From Chitinophaga pinensis (GTDB taxonomy: Bacteria; Bacteroidota; Bacteroidia; AKYH767-A; OLB10): a DNA stretch of 8,261 nucleotides. The notes below the pieces were generated by a model that saw nothing but the letters and a program-made list of their open reading frames with translations, ran no database searches and had not been told where the DNA came from. The DNA is taken from NCBI GenBank assembly GCA_945872015.1, contig CAMBYJ010000069.1, positions 1 to 8,261 of the forward strand, in the 5' to 3' direction. The translations under genes and the position numbers were made by a program. Positions within the stretch are counted from its first letter, which is position 1. Each line of letters begins with the position of its first letter. This document shows positions 1 through 6,439 of the stretch, piece by piece.

Positions 1-274
1 CTAAAAACAAAGCTGACAAACAAAATGTAAGCAGGTTTAATTGCTTATGCGTTGCGATATCTTTTCTTCTTATAGCACGATATGAAAGAATTAAAAGAAT
101 TGTACAAGCTGCATTGATGATTGCATTTAGCTTAGGTAAAAACGTGGCAAAGGCAGGTAATACTTCCGGGCGCGGTAATACTTTTTGATTGAGAATTACA
201 ACCACTAAAAAAACCACCACAGATAATGAAAGTACAATTCGGAATACTGTTTTTTCTGAAAGATTTGAGAACAT
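1..274 (-). CDS. DUF420 family membrane protein, N-terminal part (cut by window edge)
   Basis: Reading the minus strand from the ATG at 274 gives 91 codons open to the window edge, so the C-terminus is missing. The protein starts MFSNLSEKTVFRIV. It has a hydrophobic segment at about residues 12-28, then LPKLNAIINA at 46-55 leading into a second membrane segment (to about 66), then RRKDIATHKQ at 69-78, and a third hydrophobic stretch begins near 81. The LPxLNAxxN stretch and the basic segment with a histidine (H77) are hallmarks of DUF420 (YozB-like), small integral membrane proteins of unknown biochemical function that recur next to cytochrome oxidase and SCO genes. It follows the SCO gene by 29 nt on the same strand, so it is probably the next gene of the oxidase operon. 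A role in oxidase assembly is inferred from context only. Confidence 0.85.
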   Translation of the reverse strand, partial: MFSNLSEKTVFRIVLSLSVVVFLVVVILNQKVLPRPEVLPAFATFLPKLNAIINAACTILLILSYRAIRRKDIATHKQLNLLTFCLSALFL

Positions 275-303
275 AAACTGTTTGTTTTTATTATTAGTAC
301 TTA

Positions 304-990
304 CTATTTGGCATACTCAAGTTTGAGCACCGCAATGTCTTCAATCAATCTGTTTACATCTAAAATATTAGTGCCGTCGTAGGTAAGCATATTCCCTTTC
401 TTATCCCTTCCTGCGCGTATTCTACCTTCTTTATCAATTAGGGTAAACATTTCAGAATGTATAAAGTCTTCGGGACCACCATCACCTTCTCCAGCAACCA
501 GATAATACGAATTACGTGCTAAATCGTATATCGTTTTTTTATCACCGGTTAGAAAGAACCACTTATTTGTGATGGCCTTATGCTGTGAGGCATACTCTTT
601 AAGAACTAATGGAGTATCGTGTTCAGGATCTACCGTATATGAAACAATAACAACACTTGTGTCTTTTTCAAACGCATGCTGAACACGCATCATTTCACTA
701 GACATTTTAGGACAGATAGTTCCGCATGTTGTAAAGAAAAAATTCGCGACATGAATTTTACCTCTAAAAATGGTATCACTTACCTGGCTACTATCTTGAT
801 CTAAAAGCGAAAAACCGCTGATGGTGTGATAAACAGTATCGTTTACCTGACGCCCATCAACGGTTTTTGATTGTATTTCAATCGGACCTAAAATTTCGAG
901 CGGTTTAAAACTGTTTTTCCCTGTTTGCAGATAAATATATGCGATGGAAGGGATAACTAATAACCCGAATAAGATCCAGAATTTTTTCAC
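304..990 (-). CDS. sco: SCO1/SenC family copper chaperone for cytochrome oxidase
   Basis: A 228-residue thioredoxin-fold protein, predicted to be anchored in the inner membrane by a single N-terminal segment (about residues 4-20) with its domain in the periplasm. There is no lipobox cysteine. The copper-binding CxxxCP motif is C89-GTI-C93-P94 inside FFFTTCGTICPKM. The third copper ligand is probably H178 (DFIHSEMFTLID), and the family segment YTVDPEHDTP is at 118-127. SCO proteins deliver copper to the CuA site of oxidase subunit II or act as thiol reductants for it. The start is a GTG two bases after the stop of the subunit IV gene. An in-frame TAA lies only two codons upstream and the next in-frame Met is near residue 97, so no other common start keeps the membrane anchor. 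The tight spacing suggests translational coupling. Confidence 0.93.
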   Translation of the reverse strand: MKKFWILFGLLVIPSIAYIYLQTGKNSFKPLEILGPIEIQSKTVDGRQVNDTVYHTISGFSLLDQDSSQVSDTIFRGKIHVANFFFTTCGTICPKMSSEMMRVQHAFEKDTSVVIVSYTVDPEHDTPLVLKEYASQHKAITNKWFFLTGDKKTIYDLARNSYYLVAGEGDGGPEDFIHSEMFTLIDKEGRIRAGRDKKGNMLTYDGTNILDVNRLIEDIAVLKLEYAK

Positions 991-992
991 TA

Positions 993-1364
993 TTATTTAA
1001 AGATCAAATCCCAAACATTTAAGTAATTCGCTTCTGTCAACGACATTGCAATTAGATAAACAATTAGAATAAATGGTAAAAGAATACAATATGCCAATGA
1101 TAATTTCTCATGCTTCAAGTGCATAAAGAAAGCAACAATAAAATAAGCTTTTACAATTGTTAAAACAATGAAAATTACCATTAACAATTCTTTTGAAAGA
1201 CTTGTGAAAGCAATTGCTACCTCACCAATTGTAATGAATAATAAGATCCAGAATGTTTTCCAGATAACAGAACGATTTTTAGGATCGTAGTGCTCAGGGA
1301 CAAACTGATTATGAATATCGCCAGTATAATAACCGTGCATTTCGTGATTATGATGTTCGCTCAT
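993..1364 (-). CDS. Cytochrome c oxidase subunit IV family protein (caa3-type)
   Basis: A 123-residue protein with three predicted membrane segments (about 36-55, 59-82 and 89-109). The second ends in the family signature KAYFIVAFFMHLKHE (72-86), which identifies the prokaryotic COX4 family, the small accessory subunit of heme-copper oxidases. The N-terminus before the first helix is histidine-rich: six His in the first 25 residues (4, 5, 7, 10, 18, 25). It lies 30 nt downstream of the long subunit III gene and 2 nt upstream of the SCO gene. The ATG at 1364 is preceded by an A-rich stretch and no clear Shine-Dalgarno sequence, which is usual for this phylum. The subunit probably stabilises the oxidase and does not take part in catalysis. 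That is family knowledge and not visible here. Confidence 0.9.
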   Translation of the reverse strand: MSEHHNHEMHGYYTGDIHNQFVPEHYDPKNRSVIWKTFWILLFITIGEVAIAFTSLSKELLMVIFIVLTIVKAYFIVAFFMHLKHEKLSLAYCILLPFILIVYLIAMSLTEANYLNVWDLIFK

Positions 1365-1394
1365 GACTAATTTCTTTTTTTAGATAATGATTGA

Positions 1395-2252
1395 TTAAAC
1401 AAGATAGAAGAAGGTAAATACGAATACCCATACTAAATCGACAAAATGCCAATAAAGTCCTGTCTTTTCTATATGCTCGTAATGGCCTCGGCGAGAATAA
1501 ACTCCGCTTAATACATTAAAGAATATAATTAGGTTAATTACAACCCCACTAAATACGTGGAAACCGTGGAAACCTGTAATAAAGAAGAAGAAATCTGCAA
1601 ATAGCGGATGTCCGTATTCGTTATTAACCAAATTAGCACCTTTGATTGGTTTAGAAATCGATTTAATCCTTTCAACCTCTGCCTTATCTGAAATTACTTT
1701 GTGATCAGGTGAAATCAAGGCCCAATCAGGAATTGCAGTATGTGCATGTCCTCCTTCGTGTAAACTTGGAGCATTTTCAGGGAAGCGATAAAACTCGCCC
1801 ATATTCGTAATTAATGCCCCTTTAGGAGTACCTGTAATGAAATTATACCACTCCCAAGCCTGAGAACCTACGAACATAAATCCGCCGATAATGGTTAAAC
1901 CCATCCAAATAGCAACACTACGGTTATCTCTTCTATGTCCAGCATCAACTGCTAAAACCATTGTTACCGAGCTCATGATTAGGATGAAAGTCATTAAACC
2001 TACATACGCTAATGGTAAGTGATCGTGAACAAACGGGAAATGCGTAAATACATCATTCGCAGTAGGCCATACCTGAGCATGACGGTGACGAAACGCGCCA
2101 TACGCAATAATTAAACTAGAGAATGTAAATGCATCCGACACAAGGAAGAACCACATCATCATTTTTCCCCAGCTGATTCCAAATGGAGAAACTCCCCCAC
2201 CCCAAGCTTTGGAGTTAGAGTTTTCGTTGTTAAGTGTAGCTTCTGCAGCCAT
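1395..2252 (-). CDS. coxC: Cytochrome c oxidase subunit III, long form
   Basis: A 285-residue COX3-family protein with five predicted membrane segments (about 30-52, 80-103, 112-137, 217-247, 266-285), matching five-helix bacterial subunit III. Recognisable motifs are GKMMMWFFLVSDAFTF (29-44), SQAWEW (130-135) with the family's membrane glutamate E134, TGFHGFHVFSG (226-236), and YWHFVDLVWVFVF (267-279). Between helices 3 and 4 is a long polar loop (about 141-215) containing H165, H169, H171 and H184. A loop of this kind is, as far as I recall, common in Bacteroidota homologues. Subunit III does not bind redox metals; in known oxidases it supports stability and proton uptake by subunit I. The gene sits 35 nt downstream of a second, shorter COX3-type gene, so the organism carries a tandem, strongly diverged pair. 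The ATG at 2252 has no evident Shine-Dalgarno sequence. Confidence 0.95.
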   Translation of the reverse strand: MAAEATLNNENSNSKAWGGGVSPFGISWGKMMMWFFLVSDAFTFSSLIIAYGAFRHRHAQVWPTANDVFTHFPFVHDHLPLAYVGLMTFILIMSSVTMVLAVDAGHRRDNRSVAIWMGLTIIGGFMFVGSQAWEWYNFITGTPKGALITNMGEFYRFPENAPSLHEGGHAHTAIPDWALISPDHKVISDKAEVERIKSISKPIKGANLVNNEYGHPLFADFFFFITGFHGFHVFSGVVINLIIFFNVLSGVYSRRGHYEHIEKTGLYWHFVDLVWVFVFTFFYLV

Positions 2253-2287
2253 ACGGTAGTTAGAGTGTTTTAAAGATTATCTAAGTT

Positions 2288-2869
2288 TTATCTAAAGAGC
2301 GCCAAAAATACAAATAAAATCAACCAAAGAAAATCTAAAAAGTGCCAATATATGGCACAAAGTGAAATTCCCAGATAATTTTTCGAAGAATAGCGATTCT
2401 TTTTCGCTTTATAAGTTGTTACGAGCATACTAATCACCCCGAAAGCTAAATGGCCAAGGTGCAATCCCGACATTGCATAAAAGAATGATTCCGATGGATT
2501 TCCGCCAGAAAAATGGATGTTATTAGCAACTAATTGATTCCATCCAACAAACTGACAAATAACGAAGATCAATCCTAATGCTAGAGTAAACGTTAAATAT
2601 TGGTAGGACTTTTTATTATCATCCTTTCTGATTGCCGACTTAGATAATTCCATTGTCAAGCTGCTTAAAAGAATGACCACCGTTGAAACATAAAACATTG
2701 ATGGGATTTCAAATACCAACCAATTTCCCTCTGCTTGACGAACAATGTAACCCGACATCAAAGCAGCAAAAAACATGATGATACCTGCTAATGCTATCCA
2801 CAATAATATTTTTTGTGTAGGAATCATTGGTTCTGATCCGTTTGTGTTTTGTGTGATTGTATTTTCCAT
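2288..2869 (-). CDS. coxC: Heme-copper oxidase subunit III, short divergent paralogue
   Basis: A 193-residue COX3-family protein with five predicted membrane helices (about 18-43, 54-76, 91-115, 126-152, 167-192). The family signatures are SGLHLGHLAFG (134-144) and YWHFLDFLWLILF (174-186), which parallel the corresponding segments of the neighbouring long form. It lacks the long polar loop of that protein. The helix-3 segment reads QFVGWNQL (106-113), so the glutamate of the usual QxxEW/Y motif is replaced by Gly109. Its ATG at 2869 lies 2 nt after the cyoE stop codon, which suggests translational coupling, and the long subunit III gene follows after 35 nt. Two adjacent unequal COX3 genes are a known Bacteroidota arrangement. 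Whether both proteins enter the same oxidase cannot be told from sequence. Confidence 0.92.
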   Translation of the reverse strand: MENTITQNTNGSEPMIPTQKILLWIALAGIIMFFAALMSGYIVRQAEGNWLVFEIPSMFYVSTVVILLSSLTMELSKSAIRKDDNKKSYQYLTFTLALGLIFVICQFVGWNQLVANNIHFSGGNPSESFFYAMSGLHLGHLAFGVISMLVTTYKAKKNRYSSKNYLGISLCAIYWHFLDFLWLILFVFLALFR

Positions 2870-2871
2870 AG

Positions 2872-3762
2872 TTAACCTATTTTATCAATTACCATTGCTA
2901 TTTGAACCACCGGAAGATAAAAGAATGACCCGTACATTAATTTTCTGGCCGACTCAATTGTGCAATCTCTATATAGCTGCACTGCCTGAAACAGAAAGTA
3001 AAATGTAACTGCAAGCATAAGCACTAACGAAAGCCATCCTGAAATACCAAACACCCATGGCATAACTGCAACAGGAATTAGACTAATCGTGTATAGAACA
3101 GTTTGCATCGCTGATCCTTTATCTCTTTTGCCCGTAGGCAATAAATTAAATCCAGCTTTTTTATAGTCGTCGTCCAACACCCATGCAATTGCCCAAAAGT
3201 GAGGAAACTGCCATAAAAACTGAATTGCAAATAATAACAAAGCAGCCGTATTAAAGTTTCCTGTTGCTGCAACCCAACCTAACAAAGGCGGAATAGCACC
3301 AGGTATTGCTCCAATAAAAACTGCTATGGGCGACTTGCGCTTCATAGGAGTATAGACTAACGTATAAAGTAGAATAGCTAACAGTCCTAATATTGCACTG
3401 GCCAAGTTTGTATAATACCATAAAATAAAGACACCTACTACTCCTGTAATAATACAAACTAATAAGGCTTCATTAACGCCCATTCTGTTAGATGGTAATG
3501 GTCTTGTTTTAGTTCTGTCCATTAATTTATCAAGCTCTCTTTCCATCACCTGATTAAATCCGTTGGCAGAGCCAGTCACTAAAAAACCACCTAAAATCAA
3601 CCATCCCATTTTAACAAAATCAACATCACCAGGGGCCGTCATAAATGCCATTGCAGCAGAAAAAACCACCAATGTAGCCAGCCTCATTTTTGTGAGCTGT
3701 GAATAATCGCGAAGTTTTAGTTTTAGATCCAAGGTATTTGATGCAGGCATCGTGTTTTCCAT
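2872..3762 (-). CDS. cyoE: Protoheme IX farnesyltransferase (heme O synthase)
   Basis: A 296-residue polytopic membrane prenyltransferase of the UbiA superfamily. It transfers a farnesyl group to the vinyl group of heme b to make heme O, the precursor of heme A used by aa3/caa3 oxidases. The first Asp-rich motif is N67, N70, then ERELDKLMDRTKTRPLP (74-90). The second conserved block is YTPMKRKSPIAVFIGAIPGA (137-156), followed by WQFPHFWAIAWVLDDDYKKA (184-203). About nine hydrophobic segments and a normal family length indicate an intact gene. It leads the cox cassette, with 2 nt to the short subunit III gene. A promoter-like element ends 8 bases before the ATG at 3762, so the transcript may have almost no leader; a second in-frame ATG (codon 5, at 3750) would leave a leader of about 14 nt and is a possible alternative start. 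Also called ctaB. Confidence 0.97.
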   Translation of the reverse strand: MENTMPASNTLDLKLKLRDYSQLTKMRLATLVVFSAAMAFMTAPGDVDFVKMGWLILGGFLVTGSANGFNQVMERELDKLMDRTKTRPLPSNRMGVNEALLVCIITGVVGVFILWYYTNLASAILGLLAILLYTLVYTPMKRKSPIAVFIGAIPGAIPPLLGWVAATGNFNTAALLLFAIQFLWQFPHFWAIAWVLDDDYKKAGFNLLPTGKRDKGSAMQTVLYTISLIPVAVMPWVFGISGWLSLVLMLAVTFYFLFQAVQLYRDCTIESARKLMYGSFFYLPVVQIAMVIDKIG

Positions 3763-3769
3763 GCGAGCG

Positions 3770-3799
3770 CAAATGTAACTTAAACCAATCTATTTACAA
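3770..3799 (-). promoter_or_regulatory. Bacteroidota-type promoter of cyoE and the oxidase cassette
   Basis: On the minus strand TTG (3799-3797) is followed by exactly 19 nt and then TACATTTG (3777-3770), a full match to the Bacteroidota consensus TTG-N17-23-TAnnTTTG. It lies in the 67-bp gap after the LuxE-like gene and directly before cyoE. Transcription would be expected to start about 5-7 bases further on, near 3764, practically at the cyoE ATG. The assignment rests on consensus and position only. Confidence 0.65.
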
Positions 3800-3829
3800 G
3801 TTGAAATGAGTCTAAATTATCAGAGATTT

Positions 3830-4813
3830 TTACTGAACCAATAAATTACACCCACGCAAATCTGCATTATCAAAACGACCAACTATTTCAAACTGATTAT
3901 CAGAATGAATTTTACCCAAATCTTGCGTTGAAATAAAAGAACATGAAAAATAATTTACTAAGTCAATAATGTTAACCCCTCCAGTTACACCATCTTTTAC
4001 TAGTTGCTTTGGATCATTTATTTCCCTAACATTTATTCTCATCCAAGGTGGACATTTAAACAAACCATCTCCTTTAGAATAAGCTTGTGATAATAACTCT
4101 GTCATTCCATATTCTGAATGAATTTTTTCTACCCCAAAGCCATTGTTCAAAATTTGATGTAATTCTTCGCGAACAATTTCCTTTCTTCTGCCCTTCATGC
4201 CTCCTGTTTCCATCACAATTAATTCTGGAAAATCTACCGAAAAATTTTCAGCCATATCTAATAACGCAAATGTAACTCCGATCAGAATTGTTTTTTGTTG
4301 CTGCTTTTTCAATTGTTCAAGTAACTGCTGCAAGTCGGAATATTGATTTAAATAAAATCCTGAATCAGGATGATTGCTTTTCTTAATCAGCTGATCAACC
4401 ATATAGACCAAACTAGATCCGCTTCTTTCTAAATAAGCGGGCAATAATCCAATGATACAATAGTCATGAACGGGCCCATAAAACATTTCAAAGCACCGAT
4501 TAAAACTCTGTTCATACAAATCAACTTTTGCAACCTGATGCTGTGAGGTAATCATGCCAGTTGTACCACTACTCGTAAAAACAATCTCTGGCTTTTGATC
4601 AGAAGAAATAATGGACTTAGATTTAAAAACAGATACAGGTAGAAATGGTATTTGAGAATAGTGCTGAACTTCCATAGGATTAACACCTAAAAGTTGAACA
4701 TATTGCTGATAAACTAAAACGTTTTCCACCTGATACCGAAAAGTAGCCAATGCACAGTCATTAAATTCATCCTCTGATGAAATAGTAAAACAGTTTTCAG
4801 GTTGGTAGCTCAT
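3830..4813 (-). CDS. LuxE/PaaK-like acyl-activating (acyl-protein synthetase family) protein
   Basis: From the ATG at 4813 this is a 327-residue soluble protein related to LuxE and the adenylate-forming (ANL) enzymes. The phosphate-binding loop is FTSSGTTGM (79-87), METGGMKGRR is at 201-210, the adenylate motif is SEYGMTELLSQAY (233-245), QDLGKI is at 297-302, and the end reads VGRFDNADLRGCNLLVQ (311-327). It stops where the mobile C-terminal lysine domain of typical acyl-CoA synthetases would begin, as in LuxE. LuxE activates a fatty acid as acyl-AMP and holds it on a cysteine near its C-terminus; C322 could be the counterpart. No luxCDAB genes are present, so the substrate is unknown. A GTG at 4876 would add 21 residues, but it overlaps the likely -33 promoter element and the extra residues carry no motif. 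The gene is divergent from nfu and 67 bp upstream of cyoE. No terminator is visible between it and cyoE, so readthrough is possible. Confidence 0.82.
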   Translation of the reverse strand: MSYQPENCFTISSEDEFNDCALATFRYQVENVLVYQQYVQLLGVNPMEVQHYSQIPFLPVSVFKSKSIISSDQKPEIVFTSSGTTGMITSQHQVAKVDLYEQSFNRCFEMFYGPVHDYCIIGLLPAYLERSGSSLVYMVDQLIKKSNHPDSGFYLNQYSDLQQLLEQLKKQQQKTILIGVTFALLDMAENFSVDFPELIVMETGGMKGRRKEIVREELHQILNNGFGVEKIHSEYGMTELLSQAYSKGDGLFKCPPWMRINVREINDPKQLVKDGVTGGVNIIDLVNYFSCSFISTQDLGKIHSDNQFEIVGRFDNADLRGCNLLVQ

Positions 4814-4848
4814 TCCAATGGCGAAGTTACAATAAGTATTGTTTGAAT

Positions 4849-4879
4849 TAAATTTACACGAAAGTGAACCAAACACAAA
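4849..4879 (-). promoter_or_regulatory. Putative promoter of the LuxE-like gene
   Basis: On the minus strand TTTG (4879-4876) is separated by 19 nt from TAAATTTA (4856-4849), which matches the Bacteroidota TAnnTTTG element in all but its last base. A transcript start near 4843 would leave a leader of about 30 nt before the ATG at 4813. It would also exclude the upstream GTG at 4876 as a start. Based on consensus only. Confidence 0.5.
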
Positions 4880-4889
4880 TTGCGTTGTT

Positions 4890-4897
4890 TAACTTTG
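4890..4897 (+). promoter_or_regulatory. Putative -7 element of the nfu promoter
   Basis: TAACTTTG matches the Bacteroidota -7 consensus TAnnTTTG and lies 19 bases before the nfu ATG. No TTG sits at the proper distance upstream, so this is only half of a standard promoter. An alternative is TTG at 4880-4882 with 20 nt to the imperfect TACTTTG at 4903-4909, which would give an almost leaderless transcript. The element overlaps an 8-bp palindrome (TTTGCAAA, 4894-4901) that could be chance. Confidence 0.35.
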
Positions 4898-4916
4898 CAA
4901 ACTACTTTGACTACTT

Positions 4917-5549
4917 ATGACACCGATTAATATTTACGCTGAGCTTACGCCCAATCCTAACAGTATGAAATTCGTAGCTAACATTAACCTGCTCGAAGGT
5001 GGTGTTGTAGAATACGATTCGAAAGAAGCAGCAGTGAATTGTCCGATGGCTGTTTCACTATTTTCGTTCAGTGGAATTAACAAAGTTTTTATCACCACTA
5101 ATTTCATTACTTTAAATAAAGAATCCGATGTTGACTGGTTTGATGTTACCAATATCATCCGAGAATTTATTCGTGGTTATTTAATGTCGGGCGAACCTTT
5201 GTTTATCGGTTCTCCATTTGATGAAAATCATGTTCCTGCATCAACAAAAAAAGTAGATATTAAAGTAAGTGCAGTTGCAACAGAAACGAAAGAAAGACCA
5301 ACTATTCCATCATCGCCTGAACTAGAAAAAAAGATTACTGAACTTTTAGAAGAATATGTGAAGCCAGCTGTAGAAAGTGATGGTGGGGCTATTCATTTTA
5401 AATCGTTTGAAAACGGAACTGTAAGTGTTGTTTTAAAAGGTGCCTGCAGTGGCTGTCCTTCTTCAACTGTAACATTAAAATCGGGAATTGAAAACTTATT
5501 AAAGCAAATGCTTCCTGAAGTACACGAAGTAATTGCGGTTGCAGAATAA
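4917..5549 (+). CDS. nfu: Nfu-type Fe-S cluster scaffold/carrier protein
   Basis: A 210-residue cytoplasmic protein with the two-domain layout of mitochondrial NFU1. The N-terminal Nfu_N domain spans about residues 5-95 and includes TPNPNSMKF (11-19). A polar linker covers about 105-132. The C-terminal NifU-like domain spans about 134-205, with SDGGAIHF (154-161) and the cluster-binding CxxC motif C177-SG-C180 in KGACSGCPSS. Nfu proteins carry 4Fe-4S clusters, bridged between two monomers by these cysteines, to client enzymes such as lipoate synthase and aconitase. An in-frame TGA two codons before the ATG at 4917 means the protein cannot start earlier. This is the only plus-strand gene in the window. 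It is divergent from the LuxE-like gene, and its stop codon is 1 bp from that of the convergent FkbM gene. Confidence 0.93.
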   Translation: MTPINIYAELTPNPNSMKFVANINLLEGGVVEYDSKEAAVNCPMAVSLFSFSGINKVFITTNFITLNKESDVDWFDVTNIIREFIRGYLMSGEPLFIGSPFDENHVPASTKKVDIKVSAVATETKERPTIPSSPELEKKITELLEEYVKPAVESDGGAIHFKSFENGTVSVVLKGACSGCPSSTVTLKSGIENLLKQMLPEVHEVIAVAE

Positions 5550-5550
5550 T

Positions 5551-6432
5551 TTATTTGCTGCACAGCATATCAAAGTGACAACCTGATAAGTTATCATCAT
5601 CCTTGATAAAACATTTTTTGTCGGAGCGATAAAAGGTTTTATATCCATACCCTTTTAAAATATCGATAAGCGCTCTTGCACTACTTCCATTATTTTTCAG
5701 AAAGGCATCATCCGTTTCCATTAAAATTTTTGCATTACTACTTGTCAAGATATTTGATGCTCCTTTCAACACGAAACCTTCAAACCCTTCAACATCCATT
5801 TTAATTAGATCAACATGTTGAATGTTTCTACTATTTAACACATCATCTAATCGTTCAATTTTTACTTCTTTATAAGGATGATCTAATTCTTCGAGCACAA
5901 TCCTATTCATACCCGAATTATTATCCATCAGCTCATAAATTTTTAAAGTTGATGGACTCTCTCCCAACCCAATATTCAAACATAAAATATTACTAAAATT
6001 ATTTCTTCCGAAATTATCTTGTGCTCGTTGAAATGTTATAGGGTGAGGCTCAAAGGCAATAATTTGGGCTTTCGGATTTTTACTTGCAAAACGCAAAGCT
6101 GTCCAGCCAATATTAGCACCAATATCAAGTATCACATTTGCATTTTTAGCTTCTTCAAAAAATAGTTCCAATGAATGATCATGGTAGTTGTAAAAAATAT
6201 AATGATCTACCGTATCACATAAATCTAATTTAAAGCTAATTCCATTACGATTTACTTCGCGAATGCTTCCCTTTTGATACAAGTATGGAGGTGGGATTAA
6301 CTTACCTGCAAAATCTGACAAGAATGTTGTGTTAAGATACGATAACAAATTTTCAAAAACAGTAAGCTTAAATAACCTTCTAAAGAAATTCAAAATAGTT
6401 GTTTTAACGCTTATATGATAACCCTGACTCAT
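5551..6432 (-). CDS. FkbM family SAM-dependent methyltransferase
   Basis: A 293-residue protein with a Rossmann-type methyltransferase domain from about residue 98 to 265 (Methyltransf_21, FkbM). The SAM-binding motif I is ILDIGANIGW (101-110), the acidic residue after strand 2 lies in FEPHP (127-131), and the FkbM signature is DLIKMDVEGFE (208-218). The first 60-odd residues are basic and partly hydrophobic but show no clear signal peptide. The family O-methylates sugars, glycolipids, polyketides and other small molecules; the substrate cannot be told here because no glycan or secondary-metabolite genes are adjacent. An in-frame TGA six codons upstream and the nearby promoter element support the ATG at 6432. 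The gene looks more AT-rich than sucB: three sampled 60-base rows have 16-19 G+C, against 19-28 in four sucB rows. That hints at a later acquisition but proves nothing. Confidence 0.88.
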   Translation of the reverse strand: MSQGYHISVKTTILNFFRRLFKLTVFENLLSYLNTTFLSDFAGKLIPPPYLYQKGSIREVNRNGISFKLDLCDTVDHYIFYNYHDHSLELFFEEAKNANVILDIGANIGWTALRFASKNPKAQIIAFEPHPITFQRAQDNFGRNNFSNILCLNIGLGESPSTLKIYELMDNNSGMNRIVLEELDHPYKEVKIERLDDVLNSRNIQHVDLIKMDVEGFEGFVLKGASNILTSSNAKILMETDDAFLKNNGSSARALIDILKGYGYKTFYRSDKKCFIKDDDNLSGCHFDMLCSK

Positions 6433-6439
6433 AACAAAA

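Noticed and set aside
2775..3008. Plus-strand open frame spanning the short subunit III and cyoE junction.
   Set aside because: It lies antisense to two clearly conserved genes and shows no recognisable protein features.
4265..4277. A 13-base exact copy of the cyoE promoter region sequence (cgcaaatgtaact, also at 3768-3780), which contains TACATTTG on the minus strand inside the LuxE-like gene.
   Set aside because: It encodes ordinary residues (VTFA) of the protein and has no TTG at promoter spacing upstream. A chance match is the simplest reading.
4814..4876. N-terminal extension of the LuxE-like protein from a GTG at 4876 (21 extra residues).
   Set aside because: The GTG overlaps the likely -33 element, the added residues match no motif, and an ATG at 4813 gives a normal start with a leader of about 30 nt.
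4894..4901. Palindrome TTTGCAAA as a possible operator in the nfu promoter.
   Set aside because: Eight bases in AT-rich DNA is too short to support an operator, and no second copy was noticed nearby.
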